A stretch of 64,000 nucleotides of DNA from the NCBI GenBank assembly GCA_963828555.1, contig CAWHEL010000004.1, positions 868,001 to 932,000 on the forward strand, read 5' to 3'. The position numbers and the translations under genes are program-made. Numbering within the stretch: position 1 is the stretch's first letter; the number at the start of each line of letters is the position of its first letter. Of this stretch, positions 32,414 to 40,184 are shown piece by piece. Origin of the DNA: JADJPO01 sp963828555. Lineage in GTDB: Bacteria > Actinomycetota > Actinomycetes > Actinomycetales > Kineosporiaceae. The notes below the pieces were generated by a model. It made no database searches and was not told where the DNA came from. It saw nothing but the letters and a program-made list of their open reading frames with translations.

Positions 32414-33514
32414 ATGGTCAGGGAGGTCGTGCTGCATCTGCGGGGGCGTGTGCTGGTCTCGGCCGACGACGACGAGTCGGTCGGTGAGGCGTGGGTGGTC
32501 GGCGGGCGGGTGACGTTCGAGCAGCCGGTACAGGCCGATACCGCAGTCACCGAGATCGAGGGCTGGGTGATCCCCGGGCTGGTGGATGCGCACAACCACA
32601 TCGGCCTGGGCCCCGGTGGCGCGACTGACGTCGAGACCGCGCAGGAGCAGGCGCGCACCGATCTGGCGGCGGGCACCATGCTGATCCGCGACTGCGGGTC
32701 CCCCTCGGACACCCGCTGGATCGACGACCGCGAGGACCTGCCGCGGATCGTGCGTGCCGGGCGGCACATCGCCCGGACCTCCCGCTACATCCGCGGGATC
32801 GGGCACGAGGTCGAGCCCGAGCACCTGGTCGACCAGGTGCGGGTCGAGGCTGCGCGCGGCGACGGCTGGGTCAAGCTGGTCGGCGACTGGATCGACCGCG
32901 AGGTGGGCGACCTGGCTCCCTGCTGGCCGTTGCCGGCGTTGTGCGAGGCGATGGACGCCGCGCATGCAGCCGGCGCGCGGGTTACCGCTCACTGCTTCGG
33001 CGAGGACTGTCTGGGCGACCTGATCGAGGCCGGCATCGACTGCATCGAGCACGCCAGCGGACTGACCGAGGAGACCCTGTCCGCCGCGGCGGCGCGCGGG
33101 GTGGCGATCGTGCCGACCCTGGTCAACCTCGACAACTTCCCGGCCTTCGCCGACGCAGGCGAGGCGAAGTTCCCCACCTACGCCGCCCACCTGCGGCGAC
33201 TGCACGCCCAGCGCCACGACACGGTCAGGGCCGCCTACGAGATCGGCCTGCCGATCTTCGCCGGCACCGATGCCGGCGGCTTCGTGGCGCACGGGCTGAT
33301 CGCCGCCGAGGTCGCCGAGCTGGTCCGGGCCGGTATCCCGCCCACCTCCGCGCTGGACGGCGCGTGCTGGGGCGCGCGCTCCTGGCTCGGCCGGCCCGGG
33401 CTCGAGGAGGGGGAGAGCGCCGACCTGCTGGTCTATTCCGAGGACCCCCGCCGCGCCGTCGCCGTGCTCGCCCACCCCCGGCTGCGGGTGCTTCGCGGCC
33501 GCACGGTGGCCTGA
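32414..33514 (+). CDS. amidohydrolase-family metalloenzyme
   Basis: 366 aa with the full imidazolonepropionase/prolidase-like amidohydrolase pattern. GLVDAHNHIGLG (HxH metal site, residues about 57-68) is followed by DGWVKLVGDW with a Lys at the carboxylated-lysine position, then VTAHCFGEDC, CIEHASGL and the final Asp in FAGTDAGGF. The C-terminal ESADLLVYSEDPR returns to the composite beta-sandwich. Substrate unknown; the family hydrolyses cyclic amides, dipeptides and related C-N bonds. Followed with 1 bp spacing by a membrane protein gene, so the two probably form an operon. Confidence 0.85.
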   Translation: MVREVVLHLRGRVLVSADDDESVGEAWVVGGRVTFEQPVQADTAVTEIEGWVIPGLVDAHNHIGLGPGGATDVETAQEQARTDLAAGTMLIRDCGSPSDTRWIDDREDLPRIVRAGRHIARTSRYIRGIGHEVEPEHLVDQVRVEAARGDGWVKLVGDWIDREVGDLAPCWPLPALCEAMDAAHAAGARVTAHCFGEDCLGDLIEAGIDCIEHASGLTEETLSAAAARGVAIVPTLVNLDNFPAFADAGEAKFPTYAAHLRRLHAQRHDTVRAAYEIGLPIFAGTDAGGFVAHGLIAAEVAELVRAGIPPTSALDGACWGARSWLGRPGLEEGESADLLVYSEDPRRAVAVLAHPRLRVLRGRTVA

Positions 33515-33515
33515 G

Positions 33516-35273
33516 GTGACTCGTCGGGGCGAGGCACTGCTGGCGATGCTGGTCGCCACCGCCGTCACGGCGGCGGCCGAGTGGCGCACGATCACCACGT
33601 TGACCACCTCGGTGCGCGGGGACCTGGGCGATCCGCTCTACTTCGCCTGGCAGCTGGCCTGGGTCGGGCGGGCGCTGACCAGGGACCCCGGGGCGATCAC
33701 CGACCGGATGTGGACCACCAACGCCTTCCAGCAGGCCCCGGACACCCTGGCCTACACCGACGTGGTGCTCGGCTACGTGCCGCTCGCCTGGCTGACCCCG
33801 CCAGGCCAGGCCGGTGCGCTGGCCCAGCTGAACCTGGCCCTGCTGCTGGCCACCCTGACCGCCACCCTCGGCGGCTACCTGCTGGCCCGGGTGCTGGGCG
33901 CGCGTATCCCTGGCGCGCTGGTGGCCGCCGCCGGGTTCGGCTTCGCGCCCTGGCGGGACACCCAGGTGATCCACATCAACATCGTCTCCACCGGAGGGAT
34001 CGCGATCGCCGCCGCGCTGATCGCCCACGGCCACGGTTGGTCGCTGCGCTCGGGGTGGCGCCCGGATCGGATCCGGCCCGGGTGGGTGCTCGCCGGGTGG
34101 CTGGTCGCGGCCTGGCAGCTCACCTTCGGCTTCGCCACCGGGATCTGGTTCGGCTACTTCCTCGCCCTGGTGATGCTCGCCTTCGCCCTGGGCTGGGTGG
34201 CGACCGGGCTGCGCCGGCTGCCGGTGCGCCTGGTGCTGGCCGATCTGGGTGGTGGCCTGGCGTTCCTGGGAGCCGCTTACCTGTTGCTGATCCCGCACCT
34301 GCGGGTGCTGGAGAACCAGCCGGCCGCCCAGCGGGTGGAGGGCATGCTCGACCTGTTCTCCCCGCCCTGGTTCGGCCTGCTCACTGCGGGCAACGCCAAT
34401 TCGGTCTGGGGGGCCTTGCAGACGAACTGGCGGGAGGCGATAAATGGGCGCTGGCCACCGGAGATGTTCATGTCGCCGGGCATCCTGCTGCTGGCGCTCG
34501 CCGTGGCCGGTCTGTTCATCTCCTCGTGGAGCCTGCCGCGCAGGATCACGATCGGGGTGATCACGGCGGCACTGGCGGTGCTCGCCCTGGGCACCCGCGG
34601 GCCGGCCGGGGGGCGTTACACCTACCTGCCGCTCTACGACCACCTGCCCGGCTGGGAGCACCTGCGCACCCCGGGCCGGTTGATGATCTGGGTGACGATG
34701 GGCCTGTGCCTGCTCGCCGCCGGCGCCATCAGCCGGATCTGTGACGAGCTGGTCGCCGAGTGGGACCGGCGCGAGGAGAACACCTGGGGATCCGCGGTGG
34801 TGTCAGGGGGCTATCTGCGGGGACGGCAGGCCGGTGCCCGGCTAGGGCTGTCGGCCCTGCTGGTGCTGCCGGCCGGCGGGGTGTTCGCCGAGGGGCTGGA
34901 CGACACCCCCCGCTGGCGGGTGAGCCGTTCCCCGGTGGTGCTGACGACGCTTCCTCAGCCGGTGCTGCTGCTGCCCACCGGGCTGGTGTGGGACTACCAC
35001 ATGATGCTCTGGAGCACCGAGGGCTGGCCCGTGATCACCAACGGGGACAGTGGGTTCGACTCGACTGCACAGTCCACCATGAGGCGTGAGGCGAAGACCT
35101 TCCCGGACTCCGCGAGCGTGGCTGCGCTGCGGGCGCGCGGGGTGGCGACGGTGGTCGTGGTCCGTTCCCGGACCACCCCCGAGCACTGGGGGTCCGCCGC
35201 CGAGGCTCCCGTCGCCGGGTTGGGGATCACCCGGACCGAGGCGCCCGACGCCGTGATCTTCGACCTGCGCTGA
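33516..35273 (+). CDS. large polytopic membrane protein, GT-C glycosyltransferase-like
   Basis: 585 aa, not firmly recognised. About 9-10 hydrophobic helices occur in the first 430 residues, with an early extracytoplasmic loop GDLGDPLYFAWQLAWVGRAL containing the D-P pair and a QQAPDTLAYTDVVLGYVPLAW segment. The C-terminal 150 residues are soluble and presumably exported (PTGLVWDYHMMLWSTEGWPV, FDSTAQSTMRREAKTF). This shape resembles DUF/GT-C proteins that use polyprenyl-phosphate sugars in actinobacterial envelopes, but no catalytic motif could be assigned with confidence. GTG start directly follows the amidohydrolase stop. Confidence 0.65.
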   Translation: MTRRGEALLAMLVATAVTAAAEWRTITTLTTSVRGDLGDPLYFAWQLAWVGRALTRDPGAITDRMWTTNAFQQAPDTLAYTDVVLGYVPLAWLTPPGQAGALAQLNLALLLATLTATLGGYLLARVLGARIPGALVAAAGFGFAPWRDTQVIHINIVSTGGIAIAAALIAHGHGWSLRSGWRPDRIRPGWVLAGWLVAAWQLTFGFATGIWFGYFLALVMLAFALGWVATGLRRLPVRLVLADLGGGLAFLGAAYLLLIPHLRVLENQPAAQRVEGMLDLFSPPWFGLLTAGNANSVWGALQTNWREAINGRWPPEMFMSPGILLLALAVAGLFISSWSLPRRITIGVITAALAVLALGTRGPAGGRYTYLPLYDHLPGWEHLRTPGRLMIWVTMGLCLLAAGAISRICDELVAEWDRREENTWGSAVVSGGYLRGRQAGARLGLSALLVLPAGGVFAEGLDDTPRWRVSRSPVVLTTLPQPVLLLPTGLVWDYHMMLWSTEGWPVITNGDSGFDSTAQSTMRREAKTFPDSASVAALRARGVATVVVVRSRTTPEHWGSAAEAPVAGLGITRTEAPDAVIFDLR

Positions 35274-35275
35274 GC

Positions 35276-35692
35276 TCACCCGGCGAGGCGGCCGACGACC
35301 CCGAGCGTGTCATACGTGAGCAGGGCACGTCGGTCCAGGGTGAGCAGTTCGAGCCCGCGAAGGTGCGCCGTCACGGCGATGAGCCCGTCGTAGGTGCGCC
35401 CGCCGTCGATCCCTGCCGCCGCCATCCGGCCCGGGACGGTGGCGTACTCCTGCGCGGTCAGCGATACCACTTGGTCCGAGAACGACCGAGTCAGGTATTC
35501 GGCGACCAGCGTCGCCTGGAGCCGGTGGGGATAGGGCAGCCGGGTCAGCACGCTGAAAGCCTCGACCAGGGCGTGGCCCGGAACGGACACCCGTTGCCCG
35601 ACGACGGCGTCGGCCACGGCGTGCTGCTCGTGCCACGGCGCCAGCGCGGCGACGATGACGCTGGAGTCGCAGGCAAGCCGCTGGGCGCTCAG
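35276..35692 (-). CDS. vapC: PIN-domain toxin VapC, probable CTG start
   Basis: About 138 aa ribonuclease toxin of a VapBC pair. PIN acidic residues are visible: CDSSVIVAAL (first Asp), GHALVEAFSVLTRLPY (Glu), GRTYDGLIAVTAH (Asp) and LLTLDRRALL (Asp). No ATG, GTG or TTG exists in frame between the VapB coding region and the PIN start. A CTG at 35692 overlaps the VapB TGA as CTGA, the same geometry as the ATGA/GTGA junctions elsewhere in the window, so CTG is the likely start. Overlapped coupling to VapB is usual for these modules. Confidence 0.82.
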   Translation of the reverse strand: MSAQRLACDSSVIVAALAPWHEQHAVADAVVGQRVSVPGHALVEAFSVLTRLPYPHRLQATLVAEYLTRSFSDQVVSLTAQEYATVPGRMAAAGIDGGRTYDGLIAVTAHLRGLELLTLDRRALLTYDTLGVVGRLAG

Positions 35693-35937
35693 CGCCGCAC
35701 CTGCTCGAGGGTGTCTCGGGTGGTCTCGGCGCTGAGCGGAGGCATTTCGACCTCCGTCGCCGCGACGAGGCGCCCTGCGGCGTTGTGCACCAGGTGTGCC
35801 GGGGTGGTGGGGATGGCGATCTCCAGGCGGCCGTCCGCGTAGATGATGTCGATCACCTGGCCGGGACGCAGATGCATCGCCTCCCGCAGGCTCTTCGGGA
35901 CAACGATCCGCCCGGCGCTGTCGATGGTGGTCTCCAT
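35689..35937 (-). CDS. vapB: AbrB/SpoVT-type antitoxin VapB
   Basis: 82 aa. The N-terminal swapped-hairpin DNA-binding domain is METTIDSAGRIVVPKSLREA followed by MHLRPGQVIDIIYADGRLEI; the C-terminal tail (about 35 residues) would neutralise VapC. A TATGGT -10 box (minus strand, 35949-35954) lies 11 nt before the ATG in an AT-rich patch with little room for a leader. The module sits between a membrane-protein gene and rpsP, separate from the housekeeping operons. Confidence 0.88.
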   Translation of the reverse strand: METTIDSAGRIVVPKSLREAMHLRPGQVIDIIYADGRLEIAIPTTPAHLVHNAAGRLVAATEVEMPPLSAETTRDTLEQVRR

Positions 35938-36125
35938 GGCAGAAAATTACCATACGCAGGGCAGTGGTCGGCGGGGCGTGTCCGGTCTGGCAGAATGGTC
36001 GGCCGTACCCGGCGGGCGCGGCCCCTCTCTCCGTTCCCGGCGTGTCCCTGGAGTCTCTCCGGCGCCTGGTCCCCACCTCGGCGCAGGGCGACTCACCCGA
36101 ATTCAGAGCAGGAGCACCCTTACTC

Positions 36126-36650
36126 GTGGCCGTCAAGATCCGCCTCAAGCGCCTGGGCAAGATCCGCGCCCCCTACTACCGCATCGTCGTCGCCGACTCG
36201 CGCACCAAGCGTGACGGCCGGGCGATCGAAGAGATCGGCAAGTACCACCCGACGACCGACCCCTCGACCATCGAGGTCGACTCGGCGCGGGCGCAGTACT
36301 GGCTCGGTGTCGGCGCGCAGCCGACCGAGCAGGTGATGGCCATCCTCAAGATCACCGGTGACTGGCAGAAGTTCAAGGGCCTGCCCGGTGCCGAGGGCAC
36401 CCTGCGGTTCGTCGAGCCGAAGGCCGACAAGAAGCTCGTTTTTGAGGCCGCCGCCAAGGAGGCCATGAACGAGCCGAAGACCGCCGCCACCACACCGAAG
36501 GCCAAGAAGAGGGCCGAGCCCAAGGCAGAGGCGAAGGCTGAGCAGCCGAAGGCTGAGGAGGCCTCGGCTGCCGAGGTCGTCGAGGCTCCGGCCGAGACCC
36601 CGGCCGAGACCCCGGCCGAGACCCCGGCCGAGACCCCGGCCGAGGCCTGA
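36126..36650 (+). CDS. rpsP: 30S ribosomal protein S16 with long repetitive tail
   Basis: 174 aa from GTG 36126; the open frame upstream to 35964 is not S16-like. MAVKIRLKRLGKIRAPYYRI is the S16 N-terminus and DWQKFKGLPG ends the core near residue 85. The tail of about 80 residues is Lys/Ala/Glu-rich and closes with four exact AETP repeats (ggccgagaccccg units at 36592-36643). Tails of this sort are known in actinobacterial S16 and are probably disordered. First gene of the rpsP-khpA-rimM-trmD operon. Confidence 0.96.
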   Translation: MAVKIRLKRLGKIRAPYYRIVVADSRTKRDGRAIEEIGKYHPTTDPSTIEVDSARAQYWLGVGAQPTEQVMAILKITGDWQKFKGLPGAEGTLRFVEPKADKKLVFEAAAKEAMNEPKTAATTPKAKKRAEPKAEAKAEQPKAEEASAAEVVEAPAETPAETPAETPAETPAEA

Positions 36651-36652
36651 CC

Positions 36653-36895
36653 GTGCTGGTCGACGCCCTCGATCACCTGGTGCGCGGCATCGTGGCCAAC
36701 CCGGACGAGGTCCAGGTCCGCAGCAAGCCGCAGCGGCGTGGATCCCTCCTCGAGGTCCGGGTGCACCCCGACGACCTCGGCCGGGTGATCGGCCGCGCCG
36801 GGCGGACCGCCACCGCGCTGCGCACCGTGATCAAGGCGCTCGCCGACGGCAAGCCGATCCGGGTCGACGTCGTCGACGTGGACCGGGTGCGCTGA
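36653..36895 (+). CDS. khpA: KH-domain RNA-binding protein KhpA (YlqC family)
   Basis: 80 aa, one KH domain. The nucleic-acid-binding GxxG loop is seen as VIGRAGRTATALRTVIKAL. GTG start 2 bp after the rpsP stop. KhpA pairs with KhpB/Jag in many Gram-positives and binds diverse RNAs; here it lies in the conserved rpsP-khpA-rimM-trmD order. Confidence 0.93.
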   Translation: MLVDALDHLVRGIVANPDEVQVRSKPQRRGSLLEVRVHPDDLGRVIGRAGRTATALRTVIKALADGKPIRVDVVDVDRVR

Positions 36896-36920
36896 ACCCG
36901 ACCGTGCGGGCGACCCGGGC

Positions 36921-37433
36921 ATGACGGTGCGACTCCTCGTCGCCCGGGTCGGCCGCGCGCACGGTATCCGCGGTGAGGTCACCATCCAGGTGCACACCGA
37001 CGCGCCGGACGCCCGGTTCGTGCCGGGCACGGTCCTGCACACCGCGACCGGGGAGTTGACCGTGCGCAGCGTGCGCGATCACAACGGCACCCTGTTGATC
37101 GGCTTCGAGCAGATCCTCGACCGCAACGCCGCCGAGGCCCTGCGCGGCACCCTGCTCGAGGCCGACATCGATCCGGCGCAGGAGCACGAGCGCGAGGACG
37201 ACGCGTGGTACGACCACGAGCTGGTCGGCCTGCGCGTGATCGACCCCGCCGGCGCCGACCTCGGCAGCGTCACGGCCGTCGAGCACCTCCCCGCCCAGGA
37301 CCTGCTCGAGATCGCCCGCCCGGACGGCGTCCGCCGCCTGGTGCCCTTCGTCGCTGCCATCGTGCCCACCGTGGACCTCGAGGCCGGGCACGTGGTGGTC
37401 GACGCCCCACCGGGGCTGCTGGACCTCGACTGA
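36921..37433 (+). CDS. rimM: ribosome maturation factor RimM
   Basis: 170 aa, binds S19 and helps 30S head assembly. N-terminal RimM domain RLLVARVGRAHGIRGEVTI, PRC-barrel-like C-terminal half from WYDHELVGLRVIDPAG to VPTVDLEAGHVVVDAPPGLLDLD, the standard ending. Between khpA and trmD as expected. Confidence 0.95.
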   Translation: MTVRLLVARVGRAHGIRGEVTIQVHTDAPDARFVPGTVLHTATGELTVRSVRDHNGTLLIGFEQILDRNAAEALRGTLLEADIDPAQEHEREDDAWYDHELVGLRVIDPAGADLGSVTAVEHLPAQDLLEIARPDGVRRLVPFVAAIVPTVDLEAGHVVVDAPPGLLDLD

Positions 37434-37446
37434 GGAGGATCACCCG

Positions 37447-38232
37447 ATGCGCATCGACGTCGTCACGATCTTCCCCCAGTACCTGGCCCCGCTGGAGCTC
37501 TCCCTGATCGGGCGGGCCCGGCGCTCCGGCCTGGTCGACCTGTACGTGCACGACCTGCGCGACTTCACCCACGACCGGCATCGCACGGTGGACGACGCAC
37601 CGGCCGGCGGCGGCGCCGGCATGGTGATGCGGCCCGAACCCTGGGGCGAGGCGCTCGACCACCTGCTGGCCGAGGGCCAGGGCGCGCCCACCCTGCTCGT
37701 GCCCAGCCCCTCGGGTCAGCGGTTCGACCAGGTGATGGCGCACCACCTCGCTGCCCAGCCGTGGCTGGCGTTCGCCAGCGGGCGGTACGAGGGCATCGAC
37801 GAGCGGGTGCTGGAGGACGCGGCCACCCGGATGCCGGTGCTTCCGGTCAGCCTGGGCGACTATGTGCTGAACGGGGGAGAGGTGGCCGTGCTGGCCGTGG
37901 TCGAGGCGGTGGTGCGGCTGCTGCCCGGTGTGGTGGGCAATGCCGAGAGCCTGCTCGAGGAGAGCCACGAGGGAGGCCTGCTCGAGTACCCCGTCTACAC
38001 CCGGCCGGCCGCCTGGCGGGAGCGCGAGGTCCCTGAGGTACTCGCCTCGGGCCATCACGCCCGGATCGCCGCCTGGCGGCACGAGCAGCGGTTGCGGCGC
38101 ACGGCGCGCCGCCGGCCGGACCTGCTCCAGGCCTGGCTGGCCGAGCACACGCCTACCGCTGCCGAACGGGCGGTCCTGGCCGAGGAGGACGAGCGACGAT
38201 TTCGGCCGCCCCACCCCCCTGTGGCAGACTGA
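37447..38232 (+). CDS. trmD: tRNA (guanine(37)-N(1))-methyltransferase
   Basis: 261 aa SPOUT-class enzyme preventing +1 frameshifting. SD gaggatc precedes ATG 37447. The trefoil-knot region is ASGRYEGIDERVLEDAA through SLGDYVLNGGEVAVLAVVEA; the N-terminus IDVVTIFPQYLAPLELSLIG is typical, and RRRPDLLQAW is in the C-terminal tRNA-binding domain. The last codons form one arm of a hairpin with downstream sequence (38214-38273). Confidence 0.96.
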   Translation: MRIDVVTIFPQYLAPLELSLIGRARRSGLVDLYVHDLRDFTHDRHRTVDDAPAGGGAGMVMRPEPWGEALDHLLAEGQGAPTLLVPSPSGQRFDQVMAHHLAAQPWLAFASGRYEGIDERVLEDAATRMPVLPVSLGDYVLNGGEVAVLAVVEAVVRLLPGVVGNAESLLEESHEGGLLEYPVYTRPAAWREREVPEVLASGHHARIAAWRHEQRLRRTARRRPDLLQAWLAEHTPTAAERAVLAEEDERRFRPPHPPVAD

Positions 38233-38273
38233 TCGATCGTTGTCGCGGTTATGCGCGCCCTGCCACAGGGGGG
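38214..38273. repeat. 13-bp perfect inverted repeat at the trmD-rplS junction
   Basis: Arms cccccctgtggca (38214-38226, inside the trmD 3' end) and tgccacagggggg (38261-38273) with a 34-nt loop. No T-run follows, so it is not a classical terminator. Because it sits 96 bp before rplS it could attenuate or protect the mRNA at the junction. Confidence 0.7.
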
Positions 38274-38368
38274 CTGCGCGACCACAGCGGCAGAGCCAGA
38301 CCTCCGACCTACTCGTGCACGCCGAACACACGCGGATGACCTGTGGCACCTGCGGGAGAGCGATCATC

Positions 38369-38728
38369 ATGCACACCTTGGACAGCCTCGACGCCGCCTC
38401 GCTGCGCGAGGACATCCCGCCCTTCCGGGCCGGCGACACCCTCAAGGTCCACGTCAAGGTCGTCGAAGGCACCCGGTCCCGGGTCCAGGTGTTCCAGGGC
38501 GTCGTGATCCGCCGCTCCGGCGGCGGGGTCCGCGAGACCTTCACCGTCCGCAAGGTCAGCTTCGGCGTCGGCGTCGAGCGCACCTTCCCGGTGCACTCGC
38601 CGATCCTCGACCAGATCGAGGTCGTCACCCGCGGCGACGTCCGCCGGGCCAAGCTCTACTACCTGCGCTCGCTGCGCGGCAAGGCCGCCAAGATCAAGGA
38701 AAAGCGCGAGAACGTCGCGGCGCGCTGA
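38369..38728 (+). CDS. rplS: 50S ribosomal protein L19
   Basis: 119 aa from ATG 38369 (SD gggagag upstream). MHTLDSLDAASLREDIPPFR is the usual start; TRSRVQVFQGVVIRRSGGGV and RRAKLYYLRSLRGKAAKIKE are core L19 blocks. The long open frame upstream overlaps trmD in another frame and is not coding. Leader of 136 nt contains the hairpin described separately. Confidence 0.97.
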   Translation: MHTLDSLDAASLREDIPPFRAGDTLKVHVKVVEGTRSRVQVFQGVVIRRSGGGVRETFTVRKVSFGVGVERTFPVHSPILDQIEVVTRGDVRRAKLYYLRSLRGKAAKIKEKRENVAAR

Positions 38729-38742
38729 GCCTCCGACTCCCG

Positions 38743-39411
38743 ATGTCGTCGCCGGTGACCGACACTCCGGTCGTTCGCCGGCGGTCGGCCTCCCGGATGC
38801 TCGTGCTGCTCCTGGTGAGCGCGCTGGCGGTGATCGCCGTCCGCGCGTTCCTGGTGCAGTCGTTCGTGGTGCCGACGGCATCGATGGTGCCGACGGTGGA
38901 GCCCGGCGACCGGGTCCTGGTGTCCCGGCTCAGCGCCGGCGAGGCCCGACGGGGAGACGTGATCGTCTTCGACGGGTCCGGCGTGTTCGTCCCCGAGCCG
39001 GCCGCTGCCCGCACATCGCTGGCTGAGCTCGGGCGCGCCCTCGCCTCGGCGATCGGGGCCCCGGTCGGGCGCAGCGACTACGTCAAGCGCGTGGTCGGGA
39101 TGCCCGGTGAGCGGGTCACCTGCTGCGACGCCCAGGGACGGATCACGGTGGACGGCACGCCCCTGTCCGAGCCCTACCTGGCTCCCGGCGAGGCACCCAG
39201 CGACCTCCGGTTCGACATCGAGGTCCCGGCGGGGCGCCTGTGGGTCATGGGCGACCACCGCAGCGACTCCGCCGACTCTCGCTCCCATCTCGGGGATCCG
39301 GGCGGCGGAACGGTGCCGTTGGACCGGGTGGTCGGCCGGGTCGTCGCGGTCTGGTGGCCACCGGTCCAGTTCGGCGGGGTGTCGGCGCAGCCGCAGGGGG
39401 CCCAGACGTGA
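38743..39411 (+). CDS. lepB: signal peptidase I (first copy)
   Basis: 222 aa. N-terminal membrane helix (about 19-38, MLVLLLVSALAVIAVRAFLV) then the catalytic serine S47 in VVPTASMVPTVEPGDRVLV and catalytic lysine K115 in DYVKRVVGMPGE. The GDHRSDSADSR box near the C-terminus is conserved. Cleaves leader peptides at the outer face of the membrane. A second copy follows with a GTGA overlap; paired or tripled lepB genes after rplS are common in actinobacteria. Confidence 0.94.
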   Translation: MSSPVTDTPVVRRRSASRMLVLLLVSALAVIAVRAFLVQSFVVPTASMVPTVEPGDRVLVSRLSAGEARRGDVIVFDGSGVFVPEPAAARTSLAELGRALASAIGAPVGRSDYVKRVVGMPGERVTCCDAQGRITVDGTPLSEPYLAPGEAPSDLRFDIEVPAGRLWVMGDHRSDSADSRSHLGDPGGGTVPLDRVVGRVVAVWWPPVQFGGVSAQPQGAQT

Positions 39412-40184
39412 TCGGGCCGCGGCACCGCTCGGCGGCTCGGGGGGTCGCGGGGCCGCAATCGCACGACCGGCGCGACCGGCACGACCGGCACGACGGGCGA
39501 CGGGCGTCGCCGGGCCGGGCGGCGATGAACGCGATCACCGAGATCGTCGTGGTGCTCTCCATGGCGCTCGTGCTCTCGCTGCTGATCAAGACCTTCCTGG
39601 TGCAGGCGTTCTTCATCCCCTCGCAGTCGATGGAGAACACCTTGCAGATGGGTGATCGGGTGGTGGTCAGCAAGCTGACCCCCGGCCCGTTCGACCTGCA
39701 CCGCGGCGACGTGATCGTATTCAAGGATCCGGGTGGCTGGCTGGATGCGGTGCCCCCGCCGGACGACGGCGGGCTGCGCAAGGCGCTGCGCGAGACGTTG
39801 ACCTTCGTCGGCCTGCTGCCACAGGACTCCGGTGAGCATCTGATCAAACGGGTGATCGGCCTGCCCGGCGACACGGTGGTCTGCTGCGACGCCACCGGCC
39901 GCGTGAGCGTGAACGGCATCCCGATCGATGAGGCCCACCTGTTCCCGGGAGACACCCCGAGCATCGACGACTTCTCGGTCACCGTACCCGCGGGCAAGCT
40001 GTGGATGATGGGCGACCACCGCAGCGTCTCGCGGGACTCGCGGTACAACCGCGACAACGGCGACGGGTTCGTGCCGATCGACAACGTGGTGGGCAAGGCC
40101 TTCGTACTGGTGTGGCCGTTCTCGCGGTTCGGTGGGGTGGACGACGGCGGCCAGGCCTTCGCCTCGGTGCCTGCGGCGCCGTGA
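39408..40184 (+). CDS. lepB: signal peptidase I (second copy) with charged N-terminal extension
   Basis: 258 aa from GTG 39408, which overlaps the previous stop. The first 35 residues form a cytoplasmic Arg/His/Asp tail (DRRDRHDRHDGRRA, from gaccggcac tandem repeats at DNA level). Then the membrane helix MNAITEIVVVLSMALVLSLL, S74 in FFIPSQSMENTLQMGDRVVV and K147 in EHLIKRVIGLPGD. The insert between Ser and Lys boxes (PGGWLDAVPPPDDGGLRKAL) is longer than in the first copy, so substrate preference may differ. Confidence 0.94.
   Translation: MIGPRHRSAARGVAGPQSHDRRDRHDRHDGRRASPGRAAMNAITEIVVVLSMALVLSLLIKTFLVQAFFIPSQSMENTLQMGDRVVVSKLTPGPFDLHRGDVIVFKDPGGWLDAVPPPDDGGLRKALRETLTFVGLLPQDSGEHLIKRVIGLPGDTVVCCDATGRVSVNGIPIDEAHLFPGDTPSIDDFSVTVPAGKLWMMGDHRSVSRDSRYNRDNGDGFVPIDNVVGKAFVLVWPFSRFGGVDDGGQAFASVPAAP

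Noticed and set aside
39460..39505. Tandem gaccggcac repeats as a separate regulatory repeat
   Set aside because: They are inside the second lepB frame and encode its charged cytoplasmic tail; no independent role is visible.
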